From Bradyrhizobium sp. 190 (GTDB lineage Bacteria; Pseudomonadota; Alphaproteobacteria; Rhizobiales; Xanthobacteraceae): a stretch of DNA of 64,000 nucleotides. Numbering within the stretch: position 1 is the first letter of the stretch; each line of letters begins with the position of its first letter. The stretch is taken from assembly GCF_023073415.1 (NCBI RefSeq), contig NZ_JADPJL010000047.1, positions 124,001 through 188,000 on the forward strand, read 5' to 3'. Both the position numbers and the translations under genes were made by a program. The notes under the pieces were generated by a model. The model was not told the DNA's origin, made no database searches, and saw nothing but the letters and a program-made list of their open reading frames with translations. This document shows positions 1-7,828 of this stretch, in pieces.

Positions 1-164
1 ACCTGTCCCTTGTTGAGCTTGCCGCCGTGCAGCAGCCGATGAAAGGGATGCAGATTGTGATAGCGCGTCGCGCCGATGTGGCGGAGCATCGCTTCGAGTT
101 CATCGGCATTGTTTAGCGTGATGCCTTTGCCGATCGATAGGGCGGTCATTTCCACCTTGGCCAT
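1..164 (-). CDS. pqqC: PqqC, pyrroloquinoline quinone synthase (5' part only)
   Basis: This is the first 54 codons of a leftward gene that continues past the window start. From ATG at 164 the protein begins MAKVEMTALS and reaches the block LHPFHRLLHGGKLNKGQ, characteristic of the N-terminus of PqqC, the oxidase that performs the last ring closure and eight-electron oxidation of PQQ synthesis. It starts 5 nt after the pqqB stop, so the two are almost certainly co-transcribed and perhaps translationally coupled. The active-site histidines lie outside the window, so integrity cannot be judged. Confidence 0.88.
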   Translation of the reverse strand, partial: MAKVEMTALSIGKGITLNNADELEAMLRHIGATRYHNLHPFHRLLHGGKLNKGQ

Positions 165-169
165 GACAT

Positions 170-1099
170 TCACAGCGTGATCTCCGTTCCATCGGCGGGG
201 ATCTGCCAGCCCGCCTGTTCCAATTCCTTTCGCTCGTCCGAGCCGGAGAGCAGAGCAGGGTTGGAGTTGTTGATATGCAGGAACACCCTGCGGCCGATAT
301 CGAGGCCGGCAAGGCTCTCGATCGCGCCATGTTCGCCCGACATTGAAATATGGCCCATCCCTTGTCCCGTCTTGGTGCCGAGCCCCTGGACGATCAATTC
401 GTCGTCGCGCCACACGGTGCCGTCGAAGAAGACCAGCGCCGCGCCCGCCAGGCGCGATTTGAGATCGTCGGTCACGTCAGCGCAGGCGGCCAGGAAATAG
501 AAGTACTTGCCGCTGCGCTTGTCCAGGATCCTAAGCCCCAGCGTATCGCCGGCGGCGTCACCGCCCGCCGGATGCGCCTTGCCTTCGAGATACCACGCGC
601 CCTTGCCGGGAACCGCGAAGGGAAGGATTTCCATGCCGGACGGTGAGCCGTCGGGCAGGGCGGGCTCGAACGCCCTGTCGACCTCGATCGGCCGCCGCTT
701 CACGTTGTTTTCGCCCAGCACGTTAAAGATGCTGTTCGATCTCAAAATCGCAAGGACCCGCTCATGTGCATAGAGCGTGAAGGGCGATCCCTCGCGCATC
801 GACAACAGCCCTGCGACCGCGTCGATTTCGCCATTGGTCAGGATCACGCCGGCGATCGGGCTGTGCCTGACCTGTCCGGCTTTGGGGTGAAGCTGCGGCG
901 TCGCGATCACCTGCTGACGCAGGTCAGGCGAGGCGTTGACGAGATACCAGTGCGCACCGTCGGCGCTGACGGCGATCGAGGCCTGGGTACTGCGCTGTTC
1001 GGGATTTTCGCTTCGTGCCTTCCGGCACACCGGACATCCGCAGTTCCACTGCGGAACCCCGCCGCCTGCCGCGGCGCCCAGGACGACGACGCGAAGCAT
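170..1099 (-). CDS. pqqB: PqqB, PQQ biosynthesis metallo-beta-lactamase-fold protein
   Basis: A 309-residue protein, the usual PqqB length. It opens MLRVVVLGAAAGGG followed by WNCGCPVC, the CxCxxC block near the N-terminus of the family, and has the SPDLRQQ and ILTNGEIDAVAGL blocks and the C-terminal FLHINNSNP block typical of PqqB. The family belongs to the metallo-beta-lactamase fold. It has been proposed to hydroxylate a tyrosine-derived intermediate of PQQ synthesis, though its role was long debated. It lies between pqqA and pqqC on the same strand, in the standard order. The ATG at 1099 gives the conserved N-terminus. Confidence 0.95.
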   Translation of the reverse strand: MLRVVVLGAAAGGGVPQWNCGCPVCRKARSENPEQRSTQASIAVSADGAHWYLVNASPDLRQQVIATPQLHPKAGQVRHSPIAGVILTNGEIDAVAGLLSMREGSPFTLYAHERVLAILRSNSIFNVLGENNVKRRPIEVDRAFEPALPDGSPSGMEILPFAVPGKGAWYLEGKAHPAGGDAAGDTLGLRILDKRSGKYFYFLAACADVTDDLKSRLAGAALVFFDGTVWRDDELIVQGLGTKTGQGMGHISMSGEHGAIESLAGLDIGRRVFLHINNSNPALLSGSDERKELEQAGWQIPADGTEITL

Positions 1100-1246
1100 G
1101 ATCCGTCTCCTGGAGCTTCCAGACTTGAAGAAACAAGCTGAACTACAAACGCCGCAAAGTGGACACCGGCGTCGGACACACTTCCGCTATCGGAACGTGT
1201 CAGGCCCGGAGGTCCACCTGCGTGAGATTATGAAACGCGCTACCGC

Positions 1247-1327
1247 TTACTTGCGGGCCGCGCACATATACATGTTGATTTCCATGCCGACCGATACTTC
1301 GACGATTTTCGGCGCTTTCCAGGCCAT
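1247..1327 (-). CDS. pqqA: PqqA, PQQ precursor peptide (26 aa)
   Basis: A 26-residue peptide beginning MAWKAPKIVEVSVGMEINMY. Glu16 and Tyr20 form the E-x3-Y pair that PqqE crosslinks and from which the PQQ skeleton is made. A longer frame can be opened upstream to about 1447, but the conserved PqqA start is the internal ATG at 1327. It stops 147 nt before pqqB, the normal arrangement in which a highly expressed pqqA transcript partly reads into pqqB. The peptide is ribosomally made, presented by PqqD and consumed. Confidence 0.95.
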   Translation of the reverse strand: MAWKAPKIVEVSVGMEINMYMCAARK

Positions 1328-1634
1328 TTGCCTCTCCCTTTTGATACCGGGCGACCTCCGCCCTTCCAGGTTAAGGTAATGCGGATCAAAAAGTTCGCCA
1401 GTTAAATCTTTTGCCTGGAACCGCCATTTGTTTATGCTGCGCTGCAAAGGGATTTCACGGAGTTGTGCGGAGGGCCTCGGTCAAAACAACGTGGGATCAA
1501 GCGTTTCGCGGTTGTTCGCACCACCGCGAGTGGCAATTCTGGGTGCGACGGGGCGCTACCGGCTCCGGATAAAGAACTTGTGAGATAGTGAGGGCCTCCG
1601 GTTGCGGGGCCTCAACGGAGCCAGGTTTGTGCCG
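1328..1634. other. Intergenic region between divergent pqqA and the DUF6894 gene
   Basis: About 300 nt without a convincing gene. It must hold the promoter of the leftward pqq operon and the start signals of the rightward DUF6894 gene. I could not recognise a specific regulator site or a confident -35/-10 pair by eye. Confidence 0.6.
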
Positions 1635-1892
1635 ATGCCGCGATATTACTTCAACACCCGTATCGGCGATGAGCTGATTTCCGATCCTGACGGCGAAGTG
1701 CTTGTCGATCCCGATCGTGCCTGGGAAATGGCGCGCGCCATGATCCGGGAGCTGCTCAAGACCGACGGTGCCGATGGCGCGCTATTGAGCGCGATCATCG
1801 AGGTGACCGACGACGACGGCGAGATCGTGCTGGAGTTTCCGTTCGCGGAAGCGATCCTCGATGCCCCCGGCGCCTCGGTTACGAAGCACTGA
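1635..1892 (+). CDS. DUF6894 family small acidic protein
   Basis: An 85-residue protein starting MPRYYFNTRIGDELISDPDG. The N-terminal RYYF-N block and the D-x-x-G turn are what I associate with DUF6894, a family with very many copies in Bradyrhizobium and relatives. I placed the start at the ATG at 1635 because family members begin MPRYYF. An upstream in-frame start at 1602 would only add an unconserved leader. The sequence is strongly acidic and lacks a signal peptide or membrane segment. Function is unknown and the neighbours give no clear hint. Confidence 0.8.
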   Translation: MPRYYFNTRIGDELISDPDGEVLVDPDRAWEMARAMIRELLKTDGADGALLSAIIEVTDDDGEIVLEFPFAEAILDAPGASVTKH

Positions 1893-2070
1893 CATGCGAT
1901 GAGGCCGGCCGGCGTCGGGCCGACCATTCGGCCGGCGCGGTTTCTGCGATGCATGTTTCCGGTTGCGCTTCGACAGAAAAATATCGGAGATTGCCGCTCG
2001 GAAAGCCACCAGCGTCGGCACCCTCATGTGCCGCGTGTAGAGAAATGGCTTCCGCCAGGGAGAAACGCCC

Positions 2071-3354
2071 ATGATAAGTCATTCGTCGATGCCGCGCAGC
2101 CTGTTGCTGGCCGGCGCCTTTTTCGGTGCATTCACGTTTAGCGCCGCTGCCCAACAGCCTGCCGCACCGCCCGCTGCCGGCGCCCCGCCTGCGGCCGCGC
2201 CCGCACTTCCACCGGGGTCTCCGTTGATCGGGCGCCCCGCCGGCAACGAAGCCGCCGCCAAGCTCGCGCCGAATGCGCCGCCGCCGATACCCGCGGCGCC
2301 AGACAAGCTGCCGACGGCGAAGCTCAAGGTGCCGGCCGGCTTCAACATCGAGGTCTATGCCGCGGGCATGGCAAACGCGCGCTCGCTCGCCTTGGGCGAC
2401 AAGGGCACGGTGTTTGTCGGCAGCCGCCTGGTCGACAAGGTCTATGCCATCGTCAACAAGGACGGCAAGCGCGAGGTCAAGGTGCTGGCCTCCGGCCTCT
2501 ACCGCCCGAACGGTCTCGCCTTCAAGGATGGCACGCTCTACATCGCCGAACTGTCGAAGGTCTCCAAGATCGAGAAGGTCGAGGACAACCTGGACAACCC
2601 GCCGAAGCCGACCGTGATCTTCGACAAGCTGCCCAAGGACGAAGCCCATGGCTGGAAGTTCATCGGCATCGGTCCCGACAAAAAGCTCTACGTTCCGGTC
2701 GGCCAGCCCGGCAACAACGTGCTCAACGACGACGAGCATGGCCTGATCCACCGGATGAATCTCGACGGCTCGGGCGCGGAAGTGATCGCGCGGGGCGTTC
2801 GCAACACCGTCGGCTTCGACTGGCACCCCGAGACCAAGCAGCTCTACTTCACCGACAACGGGCGCGACTGGATGTCGGAAGACGTGCCGGAGGACGAACT
2901 GAACCGCATCACCAAGGTCGGCGAACATTTCGGCACGCCGTTCTGCCTGCAGGGCAACATTCTCGACCCCGAATTCGGCTGGGGTAAATCCTGCAGCGAC
3001 TACACTGCCCCGGTTGGCCTGCTGGGCCCGCATTCCGCAGCGCTGGGCATGCGGTTCTACACCGGCAGCATGTTCCCGAAGACCTACAAGAACGTCGCCA
3101 TCATCGCCCGGCACGGCTCCTGGAACAGGTCCAAGAAAGTTGGTGGCGACCTCGTCATCGCCAAGCTGAACAAGGACGGGACGATGAAGTCGATGGAGCC
3201 GTTCCTCACCGGCTTCGTGGAAGAGAACAAGTATATCGGCCGCCCGGTCGACGTGCTGCAGATGAAGGACGGCTCGCTGCTGGTCTCCGACGACTGGAAC
3301 GGCGCCGTCTACCGCATCACCTACGGCAAGCAGAAGGTGGCGGGGAAGTCGTAG
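2071..3354 (+). CDS. PQQ-type sugar dehydrogenase (glucose/sorbosone dehydrogenase family), exported
   Basis: A 427-residue protein with an N-terminal signal peptide (about residues 1-27, ending SAAAQ), an Ala/Pro-rich linker (about 28-85) and a six-bladed propeller domain of the GSDH/YliI/L-sorbosone dehydrogenase type. Visible family blocks include YRPNGLAF, AHGWKFIGIGPD, RGVRNTVGFDWHPETKQLYFTDNG and a late RHGSWNRS. The family oxidises sugars or aldoses in the periplasm using PQQ and passes electrons to cytochromes. The adjoining diheme cytochrome c and the pqq operon 700 nt away fit that role. The substrate is unknown. The start is supported by GGGAGAAA about 8 nt upstream. Soluble aldose dehydrogenase is the alternative name. 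Confidence 0.85.
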   Translation: MISHSSMPRSLLLAGAFFGAFTFSAAAQQPAAPPAAGAPPAAAPALPPGSPLIGRPAGNEAAAKLAPNAPPPIPAAPDKLPTAKLKVPAGFNIEVYAAGMANARSLALGDKGTVFVGSRLVDKVYAIVNKDGKREVKVLASGLYRPNGLAFKDGTLYIAELSKVSKIEKVEDNLDNPPKPTVIFDKLPKDEAHGWKFIGIGPDKKLYVPVGQPGNNVLNDDEHGLIHRMNLDGSGAEVIARGVRNTVGFDWHPETKQLYFTDNGRDWMSEDVPEDELNRITKVGEHFGTPFCLQGNILDPEFGWGKSCSDYTAPVGLLGPHSAALGMRFYTGSMFPKTYKNVAIIARHGSWNRSKKVGGDLVIAKLNKDGTMKSMEPFLTGFVEENKYIGRPVDVLQMKDGSLLVSDDWNGAVYRITYGKQKVAGKS

Positions 3355-3378
3355 CTACCTCAAGTGATCTCTCACTTC

Positions 3379-3491
3379 GTGATGGCCGGGCTGAAGCGCG
3401 AAGCGCGTCTTCGCACAGATGTCCCGGCTATCCACGTCTTCGTTCCCTCGATCAGTCAAGACGTGGATGCCTGGCTTAAGGTCGGGCACAA
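3379..3491. repeat. Intergenic inverted repeat, CCACGTCTT family, copy 1
   Basis: Non-coding stretch with GCGCGAAGCGCGTCTTCGC, then ATGTCCCGG, CCACGTCTT and its inverse AAGACGTGG. The same modules in the same order occur near 42489-42600, and a shorter relative lies at 55519-55613. This is a dispersed intergenic repeat that can form a long imperfect hairpin between the dehydrogenase and cytochrome genes. It may act as a terminator or transcript-end stabiliser; that is inference. Confidence 0.7.
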
Positions 3492-3517
3492 CGAGTTCAG
3501 CTGAAAAGTGCGTATCG

Positions 3518-4084
3518 ATGCGTAAGACAATGATGGCGCTGATGTTTGCCTCCATCACGTTCTCTGCAGGTGCAGAGACCATTGAGGAGCGCACCGCGCC
3601 TTGTCAGGCCTGTCACGGCGAGAAGGGTCAATCCGAGACCGAGAATACCCCCTCGCTTGGCGGCCAGCATGCGCCGTATACGCTGATCCAGCTCTTCATG
3701 TTCCGCGAGAAGTTGCGCACCTTCGAGCCGATGAACGAGATGGCAAAGGCGTTGACCGACGATGATCTTCGCGTGTTTTCTGAATTCATCGCCAAGCTGC
3801 CGAAGCCGTCACCGCCGGCCGACGCCGGCGAGCCTGCGCGGCTGCAGCGGGGGCAGGCGCTGGTGCAGCAGCACCGCTGCGACACCTGCCACAATCCCGA
3901 TCTTTCCGGCAAGGAGAACGTCCCGCGTATCGCCGCCCAGCGCGAGGACTACCTCGCCAAGACCCTTGGCGAGTACAAGGACAACAGCCGCCGCGGCTAT
4001 GACGGCAGCATGGCCGACGTGATGGCCACGATCACATCAGAGCAGATCGCCGATCTCGCCTATTTCATCGCCCACGTGCGTTAG
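3518..4084 (+). CDS. Diheme c-type cytochrome, periplasmic
   Basis: A 188-residue protein with a short signal peptide (residues 1-19, ending SAGA) and two covalent heme sites: CQACH at 29-33 and CDTCH at 121-125, each in a separate cytochrome c domain. The size and two-domain layout resemble cytochrome c4 or the diheme cytochromes that accept electrons from periplasmic dehydrogenases. I chose the ATG at 3518 because it gives a proper signal peptide; a longer frame from 3419 only translates the upstream repeat. It probably takes electrons from the PQQ-type dehydrogenase upstream and passes them towards a terminal oxidase. Confidence 0.9.
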   Translation: MRKTMMALMFASITFSAGAETIEERTAPCQACHGEKGQSETENTPSLGGQHAPYTLIQLFMFREKLRTFEPMNEMAKALTDDDLRVFSEFIAKLPKPSPPADAGEPARLQRGQALVQQHRCDTCHNPDLSGKENVPRIAAQREDYLAKTLGEYKDNSRRGYDGSMADVMATITSEQIADLAYFIAHVR

Positions 4085-4087
4085 TTT

Positions 4088-4226
4088 CACCTCGCCCCGC
4101 TTGCGGGGAGAGGTCGGAACGCCATCGGCGATCCGGGTGAGGGGGTACAGGTCTCACGTCGTTCAGAACTCGCGGTGAGAGCCCCTCACCCCGACCCTCT
4201 CCCGTAAGAACGGGGAGAGGGAGCAG
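4088..4226. repeat. Intergenic inverted repeat (CTCACCC / GGGTGAG type)
   Basis: The left part reads CGCCCCGCTTGCGGGGAGAGG and later GGGTGAGGGGG. The right part reads CCCCTCACCCCGACCCTCTC followed by GGGGAGAGG. The two parts can pair into a long hairpin in the gap between the cytochrome and amidase genes. I see no gene in it. Composite repeats like this are frequent in Bradyrhizobium and Rhodopseudomonas intergenic DNA. Confidence 0.7.
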
Positions 4227-4307
4227 CGCTCGCCCGCCCGCAAACTCCAGCCGCTGGCATTGCCCTGCGCACGGCGCTACAAGGGCGGCAATCGAACGGA
4301 GTGCTAC

Positions 4308-5699
4308 ATGCAGGATCTATGGCGCCTGTCGGCCGCGGAAATGGCCGCGCTGATCAGGTCGAAGAAAGTCTCGGCGAAGGAGGCGGCAACCGCGGCGCTG
4401 GCGCGGCTGGACGCGGTCAACCCCAAAATCAACGCCGTCGTCGACCACCGGCCTGAGGATGTCCTGGCGCAGGCTTCCGCTGTCGATGCTGCCATCGGGC
4501 GAGGCGAAGACGCCGGCCCCCTTGGCGGCGTACCTGTGACGGTGAAGGTCAATATCGACCAGGAAGGCTTTGCAACCACCAACGGGCTGAAGCTGCAGCG
4601 CGACGCCATCGCCAAGAGCAACAGCCCCGTGATCGACAATTTGCGCAAGTCAGGCGCCGTCATCCTGGGGCGCACCAACTGCCCGGCGTTCTCCTATCGC
4701 TGGTTCACCACCAATCTCATTCATGGTGACACCAAGAATCCGCGCGATCCCTCGATCACGCCGGGCGGCTCGTCCGGTGGCGCGGGGGCTGCGGTCGCGG
4801 CCGGCATCGGGCATATCGCGCACGGCACCGACATCGCGGGATCGATCCGCTATCCGGCTTACGCCTGCGGCGTGCATGGCCTGCGGCCGACCATGGGACG
4901 CATCGCAGCGTTCAACGCGGCGCCCCCCGAACGGCCGATCGGGCCGCAGATCAGCGCGGTCTCGGGCCCGCTGGCCCGCACCATCGGCGATATCAGGATC
5001 GCGCTGGCCGCGATGTCGGCGGGGGATTATCGGGATCCCTGGTGGGTTCCGGCGCCGCTCGAAGGGCCGGCGATGCCCAAGCGCGTCGCGATGTGCCTCA
5101 ACCCCGACGGCCTCGATCCCGTCCCCGAGGTGAAGGCCGCAGTCGCCGATGCCGGCAAGCGGCTCGCGCGCGCGGGCTGGATCGTCGAGGAAATCGCCAA
5201 CACGCCGCCGCTGCGCGAGGCTGCCGATCTGCAGACGAAACTCTGGCTCGGCGACGGCTACGAGGCGCAATTGGAAGCCGCCGAGCGCGAGGGCGATCCC
5301 GGCGCACTGGCCTGCCTGTGCGGCAACCGCGCAAAAGTGCATCCGTTCGACCTGTCGAAGGCGCTGACGCGGCGCGCGACGCTGACGCGCGAATGGCTGG
5401 CGTTCTTCGAAAAATACGCCGTGCTGCTGATGCCGGTATCCGGCGAATTGCCGTTCCCCGATCAGCTCGACCGCAAGGACGAGGCGTCGTTTGCGCGCGT
5501 CTGGCATGCGCAATTGCCGCAGATCGCCATTCCCTTCATGGGGCTGCCCGGGCTGACGGTTTCGACCGGACTGGTGGGGCGCGTGCCCGTCGGCGTGCAA
5601 CTGGTTGCCGGGCGTTACCGCGAGGACTTATGCCTTGCTGCCGGCGAGGCGATCGAAGCCGGCGGAACGCCGTCGGCAGCGATCGATCCGGCGGGCTGA
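4308..5699 (+). CDS. Amidase signature family enzyme
   Basis: A 463-residue amidase. The serine-rich signature is present as GGSSGGAGAAVAAG, followed by HGTDIAGSIRYPA, and an upstream VKVNID supplies the lysine of the Ser-cisSer-Lys triad. The family hydrolyses amides to acid and ammonia, or in GatA acts in tRNA amidation. This protein lacks gatB/gatC neighbours and is more like stand-alone amidases of uncertain substrate. I set the start at the ATG at 4308, giving MQDLWRLSAAEMAALI, the typical opening of the family; the frame from 4260 adds an unconserved Arg-rich leader. Cytoplasmic, with no signal peptide. Confidence 0.9.
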   Translation: MQDLWRLSAAEMAALIRSKKVSAKEAATAALARLDAVNPKINAVVDHRPEDVLAQASAVDAAIGRGEDAGPLGGVPVTVKVNIDQEGFATTNGLKLQRDAIAKSNSPVIDNLRKSGAVILGRTNCPAFSYRWFTTNLIHGDTKNPRDPSITPGGSSGGAGAAVAAGIGHIAHGTDIAGSIRYPAYACGVHGLRPTMGRIAAFNAAPPERPIGPQISAVSGPLARTIGDIRIALAAMSAGDYRDPWWVPAPLEGPAMPKRVAMCLNPDGLDPVPEVKAAVADAGKRLARAGWIVEEIANTPPLREAADLQTKLWLGDGYEAQLEAAEREGDPGALACLCGNRAKVHPFDLSKALTRRATLTREWLAFFEKYAVLLMPVSGELPFPDQLDRKDEASFARVWHAQLPQIAIPFMGLPGLTVSTGLVGRVPVGVQLVAGRYREDLCLAAGEAIEAGGTPSAAIDPAG

Positions 5700-5715
5700 A
5701 TTGAACGAGGCCACG

Positions 5716-6192
5716 ATGCCAGGCGTTTATGATTTTGCGGCGCAGTCGCTCGCCGGCGAAGAGGTTCCGCTGAAGCGGTTTGAAGGTCAGGTGCTCCTGA
5801 TCGTCAACACCGCGAGCGCCTGCGGGTTCACGCCGCAGTACAAGGGTCTAGAGAAATTGCAACGTGAACTGGCGCCGCGCGGCTTTGCGGTGCTCGGCTT
5901 TCCCTGCAACCAGTTCGGCGCGCAGGAGCCGGGCGACGCCAAGCAGATCGAGGCGTTCTGCGAAACCAAATATGACGTGACGTTTCCGATGTTCGCCAAG
6001 ATCGACGTCAACGGCAGCCATGCGCATCCGTTGTTCAACCATCTGAAGAATGAGAAATCGGGGCTGCTCGGTTCGTCGATCAAATGGAATTTCACCAAAT
6101 TCCTGGTCGACCGATCGGGTAGGGTGGTCGGGCGCTATGCCCCGACCGTTACGCCCGAGGGGCTACGAAGAGAAATCGAGGCACTGCTGTGA
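5716..6192 (+). CDS. Glutathione peroxidase family (thiol peroxidase, Cys type)
   Basis: A 158-residue protein. Cys36 sits in NTASACGFTPQ, Gln66 in FPCNQFG and Trp124 in KWNFTKF, together the peroxidatic Cys-Gln-Trp site. Cys82 in FCETKYDVTFPMF occupies the position of the resolving cysteine in the two-cysteine members, so this enzyme more likely uses thioredoxin than glutathione. It reduces hydrogen peroxide and organic hydroperoxides in the cytoplasm. The start at 5716 matches the usual MPGVYDF-like opening. It overlaps the next gene by a few bases, indicating translational coupling. Confidence 0.93.
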   Translation: MPGVYDFAAQSLAGEEVPLKRFEGQVLLIVNTASACGFTPQYKGLEKLQRELAPRGFAVLGFPCNQFGAQEPGDAKQIEAFCETKYDVTFPMFAKIDVNGSHAHPLFNHLKNEKSGLLGSSIKWNFTKFLVDRSGRVVGRYAPTVTPEGLRREIEALL

Positions 6193-6458
6193 GCGAGACC
6201 AACAAAGCGATGAACGACGAATTCCCCGACCGTCTCTCGGTCGATCCGAACAGCCCGTATTACAATGCCGATATCCTCTCGCGCGACGTCGGCATTCGCT
6301 TCAAGGGCGTCGAGAAGACCAATGTCGAGGAATACTGCATCAGCGAGGGCTGGGTGCGCGTCACCGCCGGCAACGCCAAGGACCGCTACGGCAACCCGCT
6401 GACCATCAAGGTGCACGGCCCGGTCGAGCCGTATTTCCGCGACAAGGCACCGTCCTGA
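6189..6458 (+). CDS. DUF3297 family protein
   Basis: An 89-residue protein with PDRLSVDPNSPYYN, VGIRFKG and a C-terminal VHGPVEPYF block, the pattern of DUF3297. Two starts are possible. GTG at 6189 overlaps the peroxidase stop (GTGA) and has GAGG about 7 nt upstream. ATG at 6210 gives MNDEFPDRL, close to the start of many homologues. I kept the GTG because of the ribosome site and coupling. The function is not known to me; its position suggests co-expression with the peroxidase. Confidence 0.82.
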   Translation: MSETNKAMNDEFPDRLSVDPNSPYYNADILSRDVGIRFKGVEKTNVEEYCISEGWVRVTAGNAKDRYGNPLTIKVHGPVEPYFRDKAPS

Positions 6459-6475
6459 CGCGAAGCTGCTTCAGC

Positions 6476-6558
6476 CGTCATTGCGAGGAGCGAAGCGACG
6501 AAGCAATCCATTCTTCCCTTGCGGCGCTATGGATTGCTTCGCTTCGCTCGCAATGACG
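6476..6558. repeat. Intergenic inverted repeat (CGTCATTGCGAG family)
   Basis: CGTCATTGCGAG, GAAGCGACGAAGCAATCCAT, a short spacer, then the inverse ATGGATTGCTTCGCTTCG and CTCGCAATGACG. The arms pair over about 35 nt. It lies 17 nt after the DUF3297 stop and could act as a transcript-end hairpin. Part of the same sequence (GTCATTGCGAGCGAAGCGAC) starts the composite repeat at 29109. Confidence 0.85.
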
Positions 6559-6592
6559 ATGTAGAGGCAGCGTCACCACGAAAGTAGCCACC

Positions 6593-7762
6593 ATGTCTGT
6601 CCGTATCGTCGACGTCTGCGAAATCACAAAACCGATCTCCTCGCCGATCCGCAACGCCTATATCGATTTCACCAAGATGACGACGAGCCTCGTCGCCGTC
6701 GTCACCGATGCCGTGCGCGATGGCAAGCGCGTGGTCGGCTACGGCTTCAATTCCAACGGCAGATACGGGCAGGGCGGCCTGATCCGCGAACGCTTCGCGC
6801 CGCGGCTGAAGGAGGCCGATCCGAAGAGCTTGCTTGACGCCGATGGCGGCAATCTCGATCCGGACAAGGTCTGGGCTGCCATGATGTCGAACGAGAAGCC
6901 GGGCGGCCACGGCGAGCGCTCGGTTGCCGTCGGCACCATCGACATGGCGGTGTGGGACGCGGTGGCGAAGATCGCCGGCAAGCCACTGTTTCGATTGCTC
7001 GCCGAACGCCACGGCCTTAAGGCCAACCCGCGCGTGTTCGTCTATGCCGCCGGTGGCTACTATTATCCGGGCAAGGATCTGTCGGCGCTGCGCGGCGAGA
7101 TGCGCGGCTATCTCGACCGCGGCTACAACGTCGTGAAGATGAAGATCGGCGGGGCGCCGATCGCGGAAGACCGCGAACGGATCGAAGCCGTGCTGAAGGA
7201 GATCGGCAAGGACGCACAGCTCGCTGTCGACGCCAACGGCCGCTTCGATTTGGAGACCGCGATCGCGTATGCAAAAATGCTGCGGGAGTATCCGCTGTTC
7301 TGGTACGAGGAGGCCGGCGATCCCCTCGACTTCGCGCTGCAGGCCGCGTTGGCCGAATTCTATCCCGCAGCCATGGCGACTGGTGAAAACCTGTTCAGCC
7401 ATCAGGACGCAAAGAATCTCATTCGCTATGGCGGCATGCGGCCGGACCGCGACTGGCTGCAATTCGACTGCGCGCTGTCCTACGGGCTGTGCGAATACCA
7501 GCGCACGCTGGCAGTTTTGAAAACCCACGGCTGGTCGCCGAGCCGCTGCGTCCCGCATGGCGGGCACCAGATGTCACTCAATATCGCGGCCGGTCTCGGC
7601 CTCGGCGGCAATGAGAGCTATCCTGATTTATTCCAGCCCTATGGCGGTTTCCCCGATGGTATAAGCGTCGAGCACGGCCACATCACCATGCCGGACCTGC
7701 CGGGCATCGGATTCGAGGGGAAGTCGGATCTCTACAAGGAGATGAAGGCGCTGGCAGCGTGA
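6593..7762 (+). CDS. tarD: D(-)-tartrate dehydratase, enolase superfamily
   Basis: A 389-residue enolase-superfamily enzyme. Lys182 and Lys184 form the KxK motif (VKMKIGG), Asp213, Glu239 and Glu265 bind the catalytic magnesium, and His322 lies in PHGGHQ. These positions coincide with those I remember for the characterised D-tartrate dehydratase of Bradyrhizobium japonicum (Lys184, His322, metal ligands 213/239/265), and the flanking sequence looks nearly the same. The enzyme dehydrates D-tartrate to enol-oxaloacetate, which becomes oxaloacetate. No tartrate transporter lies beside it. The assignment rests on recalled sequence, but the residue match is strong. Confidence 0.92.
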   Translation: MSVRIVDVCEITKPISSPIRNAYIDFTKMTTSLVAVVTDAVRDGKRVVGYGFNSNGRYGQGGLIRERFAPRLKEADPKSLLDADGGNLDPDKVWAAMMSNEKPGGHGERSVAVGTIDMAVWDAVAKIAGKPLFRLLAERHGLKANPRVFVYAAGGYYYPGKDLSALRGEMRGYLDRGYNVVKMKIGGAPIAEDRERIEAVLKEIGKDAQLAVDANGRFDLETAIAYAKMLREYPLFWYEEAGDPLDFALQAALAEFYPAAMATGENLFSHQDAKNLIRYGGMRPDRDWLQFDCALSYGLCEYQRTLAVLKTHGWSPSRCVPHGGHQMSLNIAAGLGLGGNESYPDLFQPYGGFPDGISVEHGHITMPDLPGIGFEGKSDLYKEMKALAA

Positions 7763-7828
7763 GGAAGATTGGCAGCCCAAAAATCTTGTGAAATTAGTAG
7801 TCATCGATCTCTGAAGGATGCCGCGATC

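Noticed and set aside
1879..3114. 411-codon open frame on the minus strand opposite the PQQ-type dehydrogenase
   Set aside because: Arg/Gly/Val-rich translation without family features, no ribosome site, and fully overlapped by a protein with signal peptide and propeller blocks.
3379..3517. N-terminal extension of the cytochrome c frame from 3419
   Set aside because: It would translate a dispersed intergenic repeat and bury the signal peptide.
4650..5600. 316-codon minus-strand frame opposite the amidase
   Set aside because: Shadow frame; the amidase signature is intact on the plus strand.
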